In this document: positions 22,049 to 32,739 of the stretch, one piece after another
How positions within the stretch are numbered: the first letter of the stretch is position 1
Layout of the letters: every line of letters begins with the position of its first letter
NCBI GenBank assembly: GCA_015698045.1
Contig: BLAL01000059.1
Coordinates: 1,245,001 to 1,309,000 of the forward strand
Direction: 5' to 3'
DNA: 64,000 bases
Source of the DNA: Rhizophagus clarus
Taxonomy: Eukaryota > Glomeromycota > Glomeromycetes > Glomerales > Glomeraceae
Notes under the pieces: generated by a model
The model's input: only the letters and a program-made list of their open reading frames with translations
Told to the model about the DNA's origin: nothing
The model's database searches: none
Translations under genes and position numbers: made by a program

Positions 22049-24551
22049 TAGAGTTGGTAAAGTCAGTCCTAGTCCAGTTTTAGTCCTAAGACTTGCAAGT
22101 CCTATCCGATGGACCTACAAACTAAGTCCATATATGATTAGTCCAGGACTTGTGTTTGACAACCAGACTAGATCCTAAGACTCAGTCCTAAACCAGTTTA
22201 ACGTATAACATTTATTATAAATTCTATATTAAAAATATCAAAAATTTTTTTTTTCTATTGTTTTCTTTAAAATTAATACAAAAAAACATTATAAAAATAA
22301 AAAAAAAACTTCAAAAAAATATACTAAACGTTTTATTTGTATAAATGATGATCATATGTTAATATGTTATACAACGTAATACTAAATACTGCATTTAACA
22401 AATAAAACATATTTGAATTACTTCAACTGAATTTGTTTACCAATATTATTCTTAATCCAACTTTTTGTACATAACGATGCTCTTGCAGTCTCTGGACATA
22501 AACGATTTTGAACTTTGGTGATTGTATTTCCTGCAACAGAAAATGCTTGTTTACAGGCTACACTTGTGGATTGTATTGCTAAGTAGTCTTTTGCTATTAG
22601 TGAGAGTACCAGAAATTCAGTGGAGTGGGCTTGCCACCAAAAAAGCGCTTCCACGTTTTCATCATATGGCAAAGCTAGATATCTTTCTATTTCAGCAAAA
22701 TCAGGGCTAGGTGAGGGTGGCAGTGTTATTTCAGCAGTTATTCATATGCAATGTTTTTTTAGTTGACGAAAATATTCTCTTGATGATGTAGAAGGAAGGA
22801 AAGCTTGTGATTGTGGCTTTTGGAAAAGATAGAAGGAAAATTGTTCACGTAAAACGGCAATAGTATTTGTCATTGGTTCACCTGATTCAAAAAGAGAAAT
22901 TTTATTTTGGGGTCTAATATTGATGAGATGGTAGTATTATTATCAATAATTAACCAGTATTTTTTAAGTTTTTCATTTATTGAAGCAGCTAACATGTATT
23001 ATTCAAATCCATCCTTCCTTTTCACACAATACTTTAGATGATCATGAATTTTATTAAAGTAAAATCAAACATCAGCAATAGTTGGGTACAATGATCCTGA
23101 GAGGTTTTTTGTTGCTCTTTCAAGGGGTTCTAAAATGATCACTGTTTCCTTTGATTAATAATTAAAAAGGATTTAATTTTATAAGTAGTAATAACGAAAA
23201 AAAAGAAACTTGTTAAATATTATTTCATTTTTACCTTTATCTTCGTCCATGCTTCAACATCTGGCATTAATTCACGCACACTATCATATTTGGCTGCAAG
23301 CATTTTCAATGCTGTTTCCATTCGCTGCAACTTACAAAGTATGTAATAGGTGGAGTTCCACCTCATTTCTATGTCTATTTCTGGCCGAAGGTACTCAAAT
23401 TTCTCTATAACACATAATTCACGTAATTCATCACATAATAAGACTGAATTTTTAATTTTTGACATTAGTTGTCGCACTTCTACTATTTCTTGATCAACTA
23501 TTTCCATTCCTTGCTTAACTGCAAGGTTAAGTATATGTGCTGAATAACGATAATGGCTGAAGGTAAGATTATTTAATTCTTTTTCAAATTCTTTTGATAA
23601 TTTCCGTTCACATACTAACATCGCAGATTCATTATCTGTGGTAAGTGCTAATGCTTTACCTGCTAAGTTAAATTCATTAAGAACATTAGTGATTGCTGCT
23701 GCCATATTGATTCCTGTATGACGAACTTTAAAAGGAATAATATCAAGTAAAAAACGTCAAAGAACCCAATTTTGGTCAATATAGTGAATTGTTAGGCCAA
23801 GGTATGCTTCGCTACTTATAGTTGATGTCCACATATCAGCAGTGAAAGAAACTTTGCTGGATATTTTTTGTAAATCATAGCCAATATTAGAATGACGTTC
23901 ATTAAACTCATCAATAATCATTTCTTTTATTTGATGTCAATCAGAAATTTTGTAACGATGATCGAAAATATGCATCATTTCAATAAATTTTTCATTTCTA
24001 CAACACTAAAAGGTTGTTGGTTATCAACAATCCAAATAACAACTACTTTATCTCGCACCAATTTTTCTTTTGCAGGCCAAGGGTCTGTACATTTGAAATT
24101 TAATGTTGTTTGCTTTTTGACCTTTGGGATTATTATGTTGTGCTTATTTAAAAGATGCCGTTCAATAGTAGTATTACTTGACTTAATAGAAAATACGTAA
24201 TTGCACCTTTTGCATACAGATACTCCCGGGTGAGCTGGGCTTTTGCAATCTACATAATTCCATAGAGGTGAAGTTTTTCAAGAACTTTCTTCAGTATGTA
24301 ATATGTTATCCAAAATGTCATCGCTCTCCAAGTCAACAAAATTGAACACGACATCTAAACTCATTGTGTAAGTTTGTACAACAAAAATTAAAACTGTGTA
24401 ATATATATACTGAATGTAAAAACCCTTTTTATTGGTTAGGACTCATTTAAGACTAACTCCTTATTAGTCCAAAAAATCAGACTTAAAGATCTGCAGACTC
24501 AGTCTTAGGACTGAGTCTTTAGGTCTGAAATAAGGATTTTTACCAACCCTA
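22049..24551 (-). mobile_element. hAT-1 DNA transposon, complete ends
   Basis: The 2,503-bp element has termini TAGAGTTGGTAAA and TTTACCAACCCTA (inverted partner TAGGGTTGGTAAA). It is flanked by exact 8-bp duplications TTTATAGT at 22041-22048 and 24552-24559. Eight-bp TSDs and TAGRGTTGG ends are diagnostic of the hAT superfamily. Subterminal copies of AGTCCTA/TAGGACT cluster in the first and last about 200 bp, as expected for transposase-binding sites. It lies just after the LINE coding region. The transposase gene inside is broken. Confidence 0.92.
22418..24364 (-). pseudogene. hAT-1 transposase, broken
   Basis: Read from 24364 down. The start is MSLDVVFNFVDLESDDILDN. A BED-type zinc finger (LWNYVDCKSPAHPG, VCKRCNYVFS, ERHLLNKHN) follows at about 24250-24130. 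After a heavily decayed stretch comes a core segment at 23705-23220 (ALALTTDNESAML, YSAHILNLAVKQGM, EMRWNSTYYILCKLQR) typical of hAT catalytic domains. The C-terminal hAT dimerisation domain is at 22672-22418 (ALFWWQAHSTEFLVLSLIAK, then STSVACKQAFSVAGNTITK). Several stops and frameshifts separate these parts. Confidence 0.85.
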
Positions 24552-24635
24552 TTTATAGTGGGCATGTTATCCGTTATTATATTAGCATAGTTGCTTCTAC
24601 TTTGGTTAGAATATATCAAGAGGAAAGATCTAGCA

Positions 24636-25970
24636 CAAGTCGAATGATGTCAAATCGGCTATCAATCAGCTATCAATCGGCCATCAGGATTGATGAATGG
24701 TCAAACCAATCGATATTCAATCGGCAATAAATCGTACTACCCGATTGATGCCGGATTATGTCGAAAATCGGCACCAAATCGGCATGCCGATTGAAAGATC
24801 AATGATCATCAATTGATGGTCGATTGATGGTCGATTAATGGTCGATTGATGGTTGATTGATGGTCAAATTATGGTCGATTGATGGTCAAATTATGGTCGA
24901 TTGATGGTCAAATTATGGTCAAATTATGGTCGATTGATAGTCAAATTATGGTCGATTGATGGTCAAATTATGGTCGATTGATGGTCAAATTATGGTCAAA
25001 TTATGGTCAAATTATGGTCAAATTATGGTCAAATTATGGTCAAATTATGGTCAAATTATGGTCAAATTATGGTCAAATTATGGTCAAATTATGGTCAAAT
25101 TATGGTCAAATTATGGTCAAATTATGGTCAAATTATGGTCAAATTATGGTCAAATTATGGTCAAATTATGGTCAAATTATGGTCAAATTATGGTCAAATT
25201 ATGGTCAAATTATGGTCAAATTATGGTCAAATTATGGTCAAATTATGGTCAAATTATGGTCAAATTATGGTCAAATTATGGTCAAATTATGGTCGATTGA
25301 TGGTCAAATTATGGTCAAATTATGGTCAAATTATGGTCGAATTATGGTCGACTGACCAATTTTTGTAGAATCATATAACGAATAATAAAATTTATTATAG
25401 CACATAATATTTAGAATTACAAATAAAATACATAGTATCTTTATTTATATTAATAAGTATTTAAAATAAAAACATTCATCATAATAATATGTTAGTATAT
25501 GACTGATAAAGTTAGTAATATTTAATAAATAGTAAAGCGTAAATATAAAAAGTTAGTAATAATTACACAAATACAAAAAGTTAGTATTATGAAGAGTTTG
25601 ATAAAATTTATAAAAAAAAAAAGAAAAAAATACGTGATGATGTTAGTAAAATATAAAAAAAAGAATAACATTAGTAATATTAAAAAAAAAAAAAAGGTAA
25701 AGTTAATATTATAAAATAAAATATAGTTAGTAATCAGTACAATAAATTTAATGACAAAAATACAATAATTAATATACCTGTAAAATGTAATAAGAGTAAG
25801 AAGAAAATAGAAAAGAAAGAGTGTAAGAAAACAGAAAAAAAAGAGTGTATATTTTTTAAAAAATAAACAGAGTCGCGTTTAGTTATTTATATGCATGTTA
25901 AGATCAGGTCACGTGATAATGATCAGACTGAATTTTGATTGGTTAATAATAGATAAATTGAAAAACTATG
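24636..25970. repeat. X-family element, left half (copy X1)
   Basis: Begins CAAGTCGAATGATGTCAAAT, a near match to the left end of the complete copy X2 (CAGGTCGAATGATGCCAAAT). The same order follows: a zone of CGGCTATCAATCGG-type words, the 11-bp minisatellite, then an AT-rich tail containing AAAAGTTAGTAATAATTACA and GATCAGGTCACGTG. No right terminus follows. The tail is also shared with X3 (35632 on). It carries the empty version of the pogo insertion site found in X2. Confidence 0.6.
24800..25352 (+). repeat. 11-bp minisatellite (AAATTATGGTC / GATTGATGGTC)
   Basis: About 50 head-to-tail 11-mers. The first part alternates GATTGATGGTC and AAATTATGGTC; from about 24985 to 25290 nearly every unit is AAATTATGGTC. 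Because 11 is not a multiple of 3, all three plus frames are open and encode MVKLWSNYGQI repeats; these are not genes. A shorter array of the same units is in X2 at about 26475-26635. Confidence 0.9.
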
Positions 25971-26170
25971 TTGTAATTTTTTCATCTCATATAGTTATAT
26001 ATATAGTGATCTTTTAAATTTGTATTAAAATTTACCTTGGACTTTTGGATACCTAATTTTTTTAAAAGCTTCTATTTGTATATTACATGTGTCACGTGAT
26101 ATAATATTGTAAAATTTTGTTAATAAAATTTAGTATTATATGTATATTACTCGAATATGTTGCGATTAAT

Positions 26171-26290
26171 CGTGATTAATGTTACATTTGTAATACAAGT
26201 TTAAGAAAAGTTTGCTCGAACTTTTCTTAATTGTGATCATGTTACAATTGTAATACAAGTTTAAGAAAAGTTCACTCGAATTTTTCTTAA
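26171..26290. repeat. two 60-bp tandem units, each with a hairpin
   Basis: Units 26171-26230 and 26231-26290 are about 90% identical. Each ends in an inverted repeat; the first, TTAAGAAAAGTT-TGCTCG-AACTTTTCTTAA, has perfect 12-bp arms. The complete X2 element is inserted 7 bp after the second unit. The 25971-26170 interval before it shows no gene. Confidence 0.65.
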
Positions 26291-26853
26291 TCGTGTACAG
26301 GTCGAATGATGCCAAATCAGCTATCAATCGGTTATCAATCGGCTATCAGGATTGATGAATAGTCAAACGAATCAATATTCAATTGGCAATAAATCGTACT
26401 ACCTGATTGATGCCGGATGATGTCAAAAATCGGCACCAAATCGGGTTGCCGATTGAAAGATCAATGATCGTCAATTGATGGTCGATTGATGGTCAAATTA
26501 TGGTCAAATTATGGTCAAATTATGGTCAAATTATGGTCGATTGATGGTCGATTGATGGTCAAATTATGGTCAAATTATGGTCGATTGATGGTCGATTGAT
26601 GGTCAATTTATGGTCAATTTATGGTCAATTGATGGTCGAAAGACCAATTTTTGTAAAATCATATAACGAATAATAAAATTTATTATAGCACATAATATTT
26701 AGAATTACAAATAAAATACATAGTATCTTTATTTATATTAATAAGCATTTAAAATAAAAACATTCATTATAATAATATGTTAGTATATGACTGATAAAGT
26801 TAGTAATATTTAATAAATAAATAGTAAAGCGTAAATATAAAAAGTTAGTAATA

Positions 26854-28658
26854 CCGTATTCTTCCGTTTTTAAGCACCACCTTTTTAGGGGAAAATTTTT
26901 GCGAAAGTTTAGGGTGGTGCTTAAAATCGGAAGTTTTTTTTTTACACTTTTTTTGCGCTTTTAGTCATATTCGTATTAGTCATTTTTAACCCCTTTACAT
27001 AATACTGTCGTTAAAAAAAAAAAAAATTTATTACGGTACTTTATTTAAAAAAAAGAAAATTTAAAAATTTTTTTTTAAAAAGAGTTTTAAAAAATAAACA
27101 TTTCTTCAAATCTCTCATAAAAATTTTTTTCATTCGCACTTCAGATTTTTTACCGAAACATTTTTTTTTTATAATTATGATGATCCATTTTACCCCTTAT
27201 TTTTTTTTTTCACACGCGATGCCAAAAGTTCAAAGGTCATCATATTCTGCAAGTGAGAAGCTTAAAATTTTGTTATATGCGAAAGAACGTGGACAAAGAG
27301 CAGCTGCGCGGAATTTTTCTATTGATCACTCAATGATTTCGCGTTGGGAAAAACATGAAGACAAACTCAAGTCAGCAAATGGGAAAAATCGACGCGTTGG
27401 TGCAGGAAGAAAATCACAATATCCCGAAGCTGAAGCTAGTTTAAAAACATGGGTTATAGAATTTCGAAAGGATGGTATTGCTGTAACTCCTAAAATGGTT
27501 AAAATTTATATGAAAGAAATTTTGATAAAAGAGTTTGCTCATATTTATTTGAATAGTGAAAATTTCCTTGCCTCTGATCGTTGGTTTTATGGTTTTCTTA
27601 AACGGAGTGGATTTTCATTGCGACGTAAAACAAAAATCGGCCAAAAACTCCCTGCTCAACTTAGTGAAAAACTCCTGGAGTTTCAGCGGTTTATTATTAA
27701 AAAACGAAAACAATTTGAATATGAACTTTGCGAAATTGGCAATATGGATGAAACGCCAGTTTATTTTGACATGGTTGGGAATTTAACTATTGAAAATCGT
27801 GGCGTTAAATCTGTGCAGGTTCGGACAACTGGAAATGAAAAAAACTGGTTTACATGTGTTCTTACAGTTCTTGCTGATGGTACGAAGTTACCACCAATTG
27901 TCATCTTTAAAGGTAAACAAATGCCAAAAAATTTACCTTCCGGAATTATTGTAATGATGCATCCAAAAGGATGGATGGATGAATTTGGAATGAAAACCTG
28001 GTTCAATAAGGTTTGGAAAAAAAGACCAGGAGGAAATGAAATTAATAAACGAAAATCTTTTCTTGTTATGGATAGTTTTGAAGGTCACAAAACGGATGCT
28101 ATAAAAAATATTGCACGTAGTGAAAACACTGATTTAGCAATCATTCCTGGTGGTCTTACTTCTATTGTTCAACCACTTGATGTTTGTCTTAACAAACCAT
28201 TTAAGGATAAACTTCGTGAAAAGTGGAACATTTGGATGAGTTCAGGTCAATTTTCTTATACTAAAGGTGGGAATTTAAAAAAACCTGGGTATGATATTAT
28301 TTGTAAATGGATACTTGAAGTTTGGGCAGAAATTCCAAGAGAAATGATTGTAAAATCATTTAAAAAATGTGGTATTAGTAATGCAATGGATGGGTCAGAA
28401 GATGATTTGTTTGGACAAGATGAAAGGGAGGAAGAAATTGATGAAAATGAGAGGGAAATTGTAGATATAGATAGTGATTCAGCTGATGAATTAGAAGAAT
28501 TGTAAAATGATGCATCATAAAAATAAAATTTATTTTGAATAAAATATAAAAAAAATTTTCAAATTTGGGGTGGTGCTTATTTTTGTTTTTCAAGTTTTTT
28601 TGACAAAAGTCGGGGTGGTGCTTAAATTCGGGTGGTGCTTAAAAACGGAAGAATACGG
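26854..28658 (+). mobile_element. pogo-like DNA transposon, intact
   Basis: The 1,805-bp element has perfect 28-bp inverted ends (CCGTATTCTTCCG then TTTTTAAGCACCACC) with TA duplicated on both sides (26852-26853 and 28659-28660). Extra GGTGGTGCTTA words occur at about 26921, 28570, 28611 and 28631, probably transposase-binding repeats. It holds one uninterrupted transposase gene. It interrupts the AT-rich middle of X2. The X1 copy shows the same surroundings without it (GTTAGTAATAATTACACAAA), proving mobility after X1 and X2 diverged. Confidence 0.93.
27219..28505 (+). CDS. pogo/Tigger-type DDE_1 transposase, intact
   Basis: Catalyses cut-and-paste movement of its own element. I prefer the ATG at 27219 (MPKVQRSSYSASEKLKILLY); an upstream in-frame ATG at 27177 would only add a T-run-encoded leader (14 residues). 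Residue numbers below count from 27177. Domains: N-terminal helix-turn-helix (SASEKLKILLYAKERGQRAA to MISRWEKHE, 24-61), CENP-B-like second HTH (about 83-150, ending SDRWFYGFLKRSGFSLRRK), and DDE_1 catalytic domain with D191 (GNMDETP), D299 (LVMDSFEGH) and D335 (SIVQPLDVCLNKPFK). The C-terminus is acidic. All three catalytic positions are present and there is no stop or frameshift over 428 codons, so it may be functional. Confidence 0.93.
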   Translation: MPKVQRSSYSASEKLKILLYAKERGQRAAARNFSIDHSMISRWEKHEDKLKSANGKNRRVGAGRKSQYPEAEASLKTWVIEFRKDGIAVTPKMVKIYMKEILIKEFAHIYLNSENFLASDRWFYGFLKRSGFSLRRKTKIGQKLPAQLSEKLLEFQRFIIKKRKQFEYELCEIGNMDETPVYFDMVGNLTIENRGVKSVQVRTTGNEKNWFTCVLTVLADGTKLPPIVIFKGKQMPKNLPSGIIVMMHPKGWMDEFGMKTWFNKVWKKRPGGNEINKRKSFLVMDSFEGHKTDAIKNIARSENTDLAIIPGGLTSIVQPLDVCLNKPFKDKLREKWNIWMSSGQFSYTKGGNLKKPGYDIICKWILEVWAEIPREMIVKSFKKCGISNAMDGSEDDLFGQDEREEEIDENEREIVDIDSDSADELEEL

Positions 28659-28859
28659 TAATTATAATAAAATACACAAATACAAAAAGTTAGTATTATG
28701 AAGAGTTTTTAGTAAAATATAGAAAAAAGAATAACATTAGTAATATTAAAAAAAGGTAAAGTTAATATATAATTTAATAAAAAGTGTATTTTTTTTTAAA
28801 AAATGTTACAAAATCTAAAAAAAATTCTCTATTAAAAATATTTCATACAAACTCTTAGA

Positions 28860-31230
28860 AAACCTCAAAAAAAAAAAATCTTTGAATCTTAGAAAATTCA
28901 AAAAAAAAAAATCATTTCCTACACAAATCTTGGGATATCTCAAAAAGATATCTCAAAAAAAAAAATTTTCTATCAAAAATATTCATACGAACCCTAAAAA
29001 ATTTCACAAAAAAGGAATCTCTACCAAAATATCCCATATGAACTCTTAGGAAATCTCTCTCAAAAAAATTTTCTATCAAAGAATCCCTCCTATCAGATAT
29101 CCCATACGAACCCTTCCCATATGAACTCTTAGGAATTCTCAAAAAAATTTTCTACCAAAGATATCCCATACAAACCTTTACCATATGAATCACACTTGGA
29201 AAATCTTTATTAAAATATCCCATACGAACTCTTTCCACACGAACTCTAAGAAAATCTCTTAAAAAAAATTTTCTATCAAAGAATCCCATACGAACCCTTT
29301 CCATATGAACTCTTAGAAAATCTCTTAAGAAAAACTTTTCTATCAGATATCCCATACGAACTCTTTCCATAGTATGAACTAAGAAAATCTCTTAAAAAAA
29401 AATTTTCCACCAAAGAATCACATACGAACCTTTCCATACGAATTCTTAGAAAATCTCTTAAGAAAAATTTTTCTATCAGATATCCCATACGAACTCTTAA
29501 AATAAAAAAAAAATCAATTTATCAAAAATATCCTATACGAATCTTAGAAATCTCTCCCAAAAAATTTTCTATCAAAGAATCCCATGCGAATCCTTTCCAT
29601 ATAAACCCTAAAAAATTTCACAAAAAAATTTTCTATCAGATATCCCATACGAATTCCTATACGAACTCTTAGAAAATCTCTTAAAAAAAATTTTCTATCA
29701 AAGAATCCCATACGAACCTTTTCCATATGAACTTTTAGAAATCTCTCAAAAAAAAATTTTCTATTAAATAATCCCATGCGAACGCTTCCCATATGAACTC
29801 TTGGAAAATACGAATTCTTCCCATATAAACTTAGAAAATCCTAAAAAAAAATTTCTATCAGATACCCATATGAACTCTTAGAAATCAAAAAAAAAAAAAA
29901 TCTATTTATCAAATATATCTTATACGAATCTTAGGAAATCTCTCGAAAAAAATTTCCTATCATATATCCCATAGACCCATACGAACCCTTCCCATATGAA
30001 CTCTTAGAAAATCTCTCAAAAAAATTTTCTATCAAAGAATCCCATGTGAATCCTTTCTATACGAACCCTAAAAAACAAAAAAATTTTCTATCAGGTATCC
30101 CATACGAACTCTTCCCATATGAACTCTTAGAAAATTTCAAAAAAAATTTTCTATCAGATATCCCATATAAACCTTTCCCATATGAACACTTGGAAAATCT
30201 TTATCAAAATATCCCATACGAACTCTTCCCGCACGAACTCTAAGAAAAACTCTTAAAAAAAAATTTTCTATTAAAGAATCCCATACGAACCTTTTCCATA
30301 TGAACTTTTAGAAATCTCTCAAAAAAAATTTTCTATTAAAGAATCCCATCCCTAAAAAATTTAAAAAAAATTTTGTATCAGTTATCCTATACGAACTTTT
30401 CTGAACTCTTCCGAACTCTTCCTATACAAACTCTTAGAAAATCACAAAAAAAATTTTCTATCAAAGATATCCCATACGAACCCTTACCATATGAACACTT
30501 GAAAAATCTTTATTAAAATATCCCATATTCCGATCCTTCCCATACGACTCTTAGAAAATCTCTTAAAAAAAATTTTCTATTAAAGATATCCTATATGAAC
30601 GCTTCCCATATGAACTCTTGGAAAATACGAACTCTTCCCATATAAATTTAGAAAATCCCAAAAAAAAAATTTTCTATCAGATACCCATATGAACTCTTAG
30701 AAATTAAAAAAAAAAAATCTATTTATCAAATACATCCTATACGAATCTTAGGAAATCTCTCAAAAAAAAAATTTTCTATCAGATATCCCATAGACCCATA
30801 TGAACCCTTTCCATATGAACTCTTAGAAAATATCTTAAAAAAATTTTCTATCAGATATCCCATATGAACCCTTCCAATACGAACTCTTAGAAAATCTTTT
30901 AAAAAAAAATTTTCTATTAAAGATATCCCATACGAACCTTTCCCATATGAACTCTTAGAAAATATGAACTCTTCCTATACAAACTCTCTCAAAAAAAAAT
31001 TTTCTATTAGATATCACATACGAACTGAACTCAGAAAATCTCTTAAAAAAAAAATTTTCTACCAGATATCCCATACGAACTCTTTCCATATGAACTCTTA
31101 GAAAATAAAAAAAAATTTTCTATTAGATACCCTATACGAACTCTTAGAAATCTCAAAAAAAAAAAAGAATCTCTATTTATCAATACGAATCTCAAGAAAT
31201 CTATCAAAAAAAATTTTCTATCAGAGTTTA
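28860..31230. repeat. about 65-bp satellite array in X2
   Basis: Diverged tandem units built from CCCATACGAACTCTT, CCATATGAACTCTTAGAAAA, TCTCTTAAAAAAAATTTTCT and ATCAGATAT or ATCAAAGAAT. The period is about 60-66 bp with many shortened units. The minus strand is open over several units and would give repeats such as RDFLRVHMERVRMGFFDRKF, but the frame is broken often and no start or domain supports coding. The same satellite forms 35.99-38.09 kb. Confidence 0.85.
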
Positions 31231-31739
31231 AAATGGTTTATAAATAAAACGTTATTATTGAAAAAATCTAAAAATCTGCTAATATATAATAAGCCAATTA
31301 GCAACCAATCGGTCATCAATCTGATATGTGACCTATTAATAACCGGTAAATTTAACCGTACATCAATCGGCCATCAATCAGTCATATGACCGGTTGATAA
31401 CCGATTTGGATTTTATACCTGATTGATGACCGATTGAAAGAATCAGTCATCAATAGGTAACCAATTGGTTACCAATCAGTCACATGACCGATTGGTGACC
31501 GATTTGACTCCATTCGACCTGTGTAGGGAAATTTAGTGTAATGCGATTTATTCTTTTTTAGGATAGATTTATTACTTTATTTTTACTTAGGAGACTATAT
31601 AGCTTTGTTTTTAGTTAGTTTTATTTTATTTTGTTTCTTTTTTTTTGAAATTGTATCGATTTAATAATAATTAATAAAGATGAAGGCTACTATGCCACGT
31701 TTGCCTTGAATTTAAATTCTTTCTTAAAGAAATTATGGA

Positions 31740-31913
31740 TATTAGTCATATGAACCTATTGGCAACAGAGTTCCAAAAATCATGGCGGCTTCTACCATTA
31801 ATATTGTGGTAGACGCAGTTTCTGTCTCAGCGTATATTAACAAGCTCATCCATCATAGTCCAGTTCCAATGGATATTATAGTGAGAACGACGTGAACGTG
31901 TGTGGCGAGGCAT
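31740..31913 (-). pseudogene. fragment resembling a Myb/SANT-like (MADF/trihelix-type) domain
   Basis: From an ATG at 31911-31913 the minus strand reads MPRHTRSRRSHYNIHWNWTM, MDELVNIR, a TGA (expected CGA, Arg), then DRNCVYHNINGRSRHDFWNS, VANRFI and a stop. The Trp spacing, ELV-x-IR and GRSR-x-DFW resemble SANT-like DNA-binding domains seen in fungal repeat-associated proteins. Only this piece is visible. The surrounding 31526-32337 stretch shows nothing else recognisable. Confidence 0.35.
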
Positions 31914-32343
31914 TATTAGATTAGATTTGATTTTTATAATTTGATTTTGGGATGAGTAAAAATTTGGGTAGAAAGAAGGTCGTAAAATGTCACTTTAAAT
32001 AAAAATTTGAACAATACCTCTTTGGTTTGATTTTATTTCTCGTTTCAATTAAAATTTAATTTATTACACTTTTCATCATTAAACATATTAATTAAATCTC
32101 ATGCAGATATGGATTATCTAAATATAAATATCATGATTAAATCAAAAAATAAAAAAAAATCTTAGTTTGATTTCAGTTTCATTTCAATTAAAAATAATTG
32201 AAAATCATGTACATGTTTAATTGTTTTAAATATAAATATCAATATATCATATTTAAAAATAAAACAATTATATTCTGATTAAATATTTTGCGTACATTTC
32301 TTAAAAAAATCATAAAAAAAATCTTGTACATCGTACATGCATG

Positions 32344-32550
32344 CAATTACTAAATATCATCCCCTTGTGATAAATAAAAAACTACGCAACACAAATTCAA
32401 CACAAATTTAACAAATTTAACAAAATTTGGCCAAAATTAATAATTTTTTACCAGAATTATCAACACAAATTGAACACAACTTGAACACAAAATTTGTGGT
32501 GTTGTGCTGGTAATTTTTATTTATCACAAGGAGATGATATTTAGTAATTG
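32344..32550. mobile_element. MITE with about 50-bp inverted ends, candidate 6-bp TSD
   Basis: The 207-bp element begins CAATTACTAAATATCATC and ends with GATGATATTTAGTAATTG. The inverted similarity extends through CCTTGTGATAAATAAAAA and CAACAC. Flanks are TGCATG on both sides (32338-32343 and 32551-32556). The centre is rich in AACACAAATT words. No coding capacity. The superfamily is not clear. Confidence 0.7.
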
Positions 32551-32739
32551 TGCATGATAGTATCATATTTTCTTGCCAATCAAAATTAGGCTGATTCTTG
32601 CATGTGATTTAATCATTTAATCATGCACGTGTTTTTTGTCTTATTTATTTTTGTCTCTTATTTCTTTATTCTTTTGTTCAATATTTTTAATTTTTTTGTC
32701 TCTTCTTTCTATTATTTCTTTATATACAATATATTTACA

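Larger units (their letters stand above)
26298..31521. mobile_element. X-family long non-autonomous TIR element, complete copy X2
   Basis: The 5,224-bp element has inverted ends CAGGTCGAATG at 26298 and CATTCGACCTG ending at 31521. The inverted similarity continues for about 38 bp (CCAAATCAGC-type against TCAAATCGGT). Both flanks carry TGTA (26294-26297 and 31522-31525), a 4-bp target duplication. Interior: subterminal ATCGGYYATCAATC words at both ends, an 11-bp minisatellite, an AT-rich middle carrying a nested pogo-like element (26854-28658), and a 2.4-kb array of about 65-bp satellite. It has no protein of its own. The TSD length and end sequence match no superfamily I can name with confidence. 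Confidence 0.75.

Noticed and set aside
24800..25352. CRISPR-like array
   Set aside because: Units are contiguous 11-mers with no spacers, and the DNA is eukaryotic.
24956..25368. Three overlapping ORFs of MVKLWSNYGQI repeats
   Set aside because: An 11-bp tandem repeat is open in all three frames by necessity; no start context, conservation or domain.
28912..29792. Minus-strand ORFs in the satellite (also 36193-37043)
   Set aside because: Repeat-derived, frequently broken, no recognisable domain; kept only as a low-interest question.
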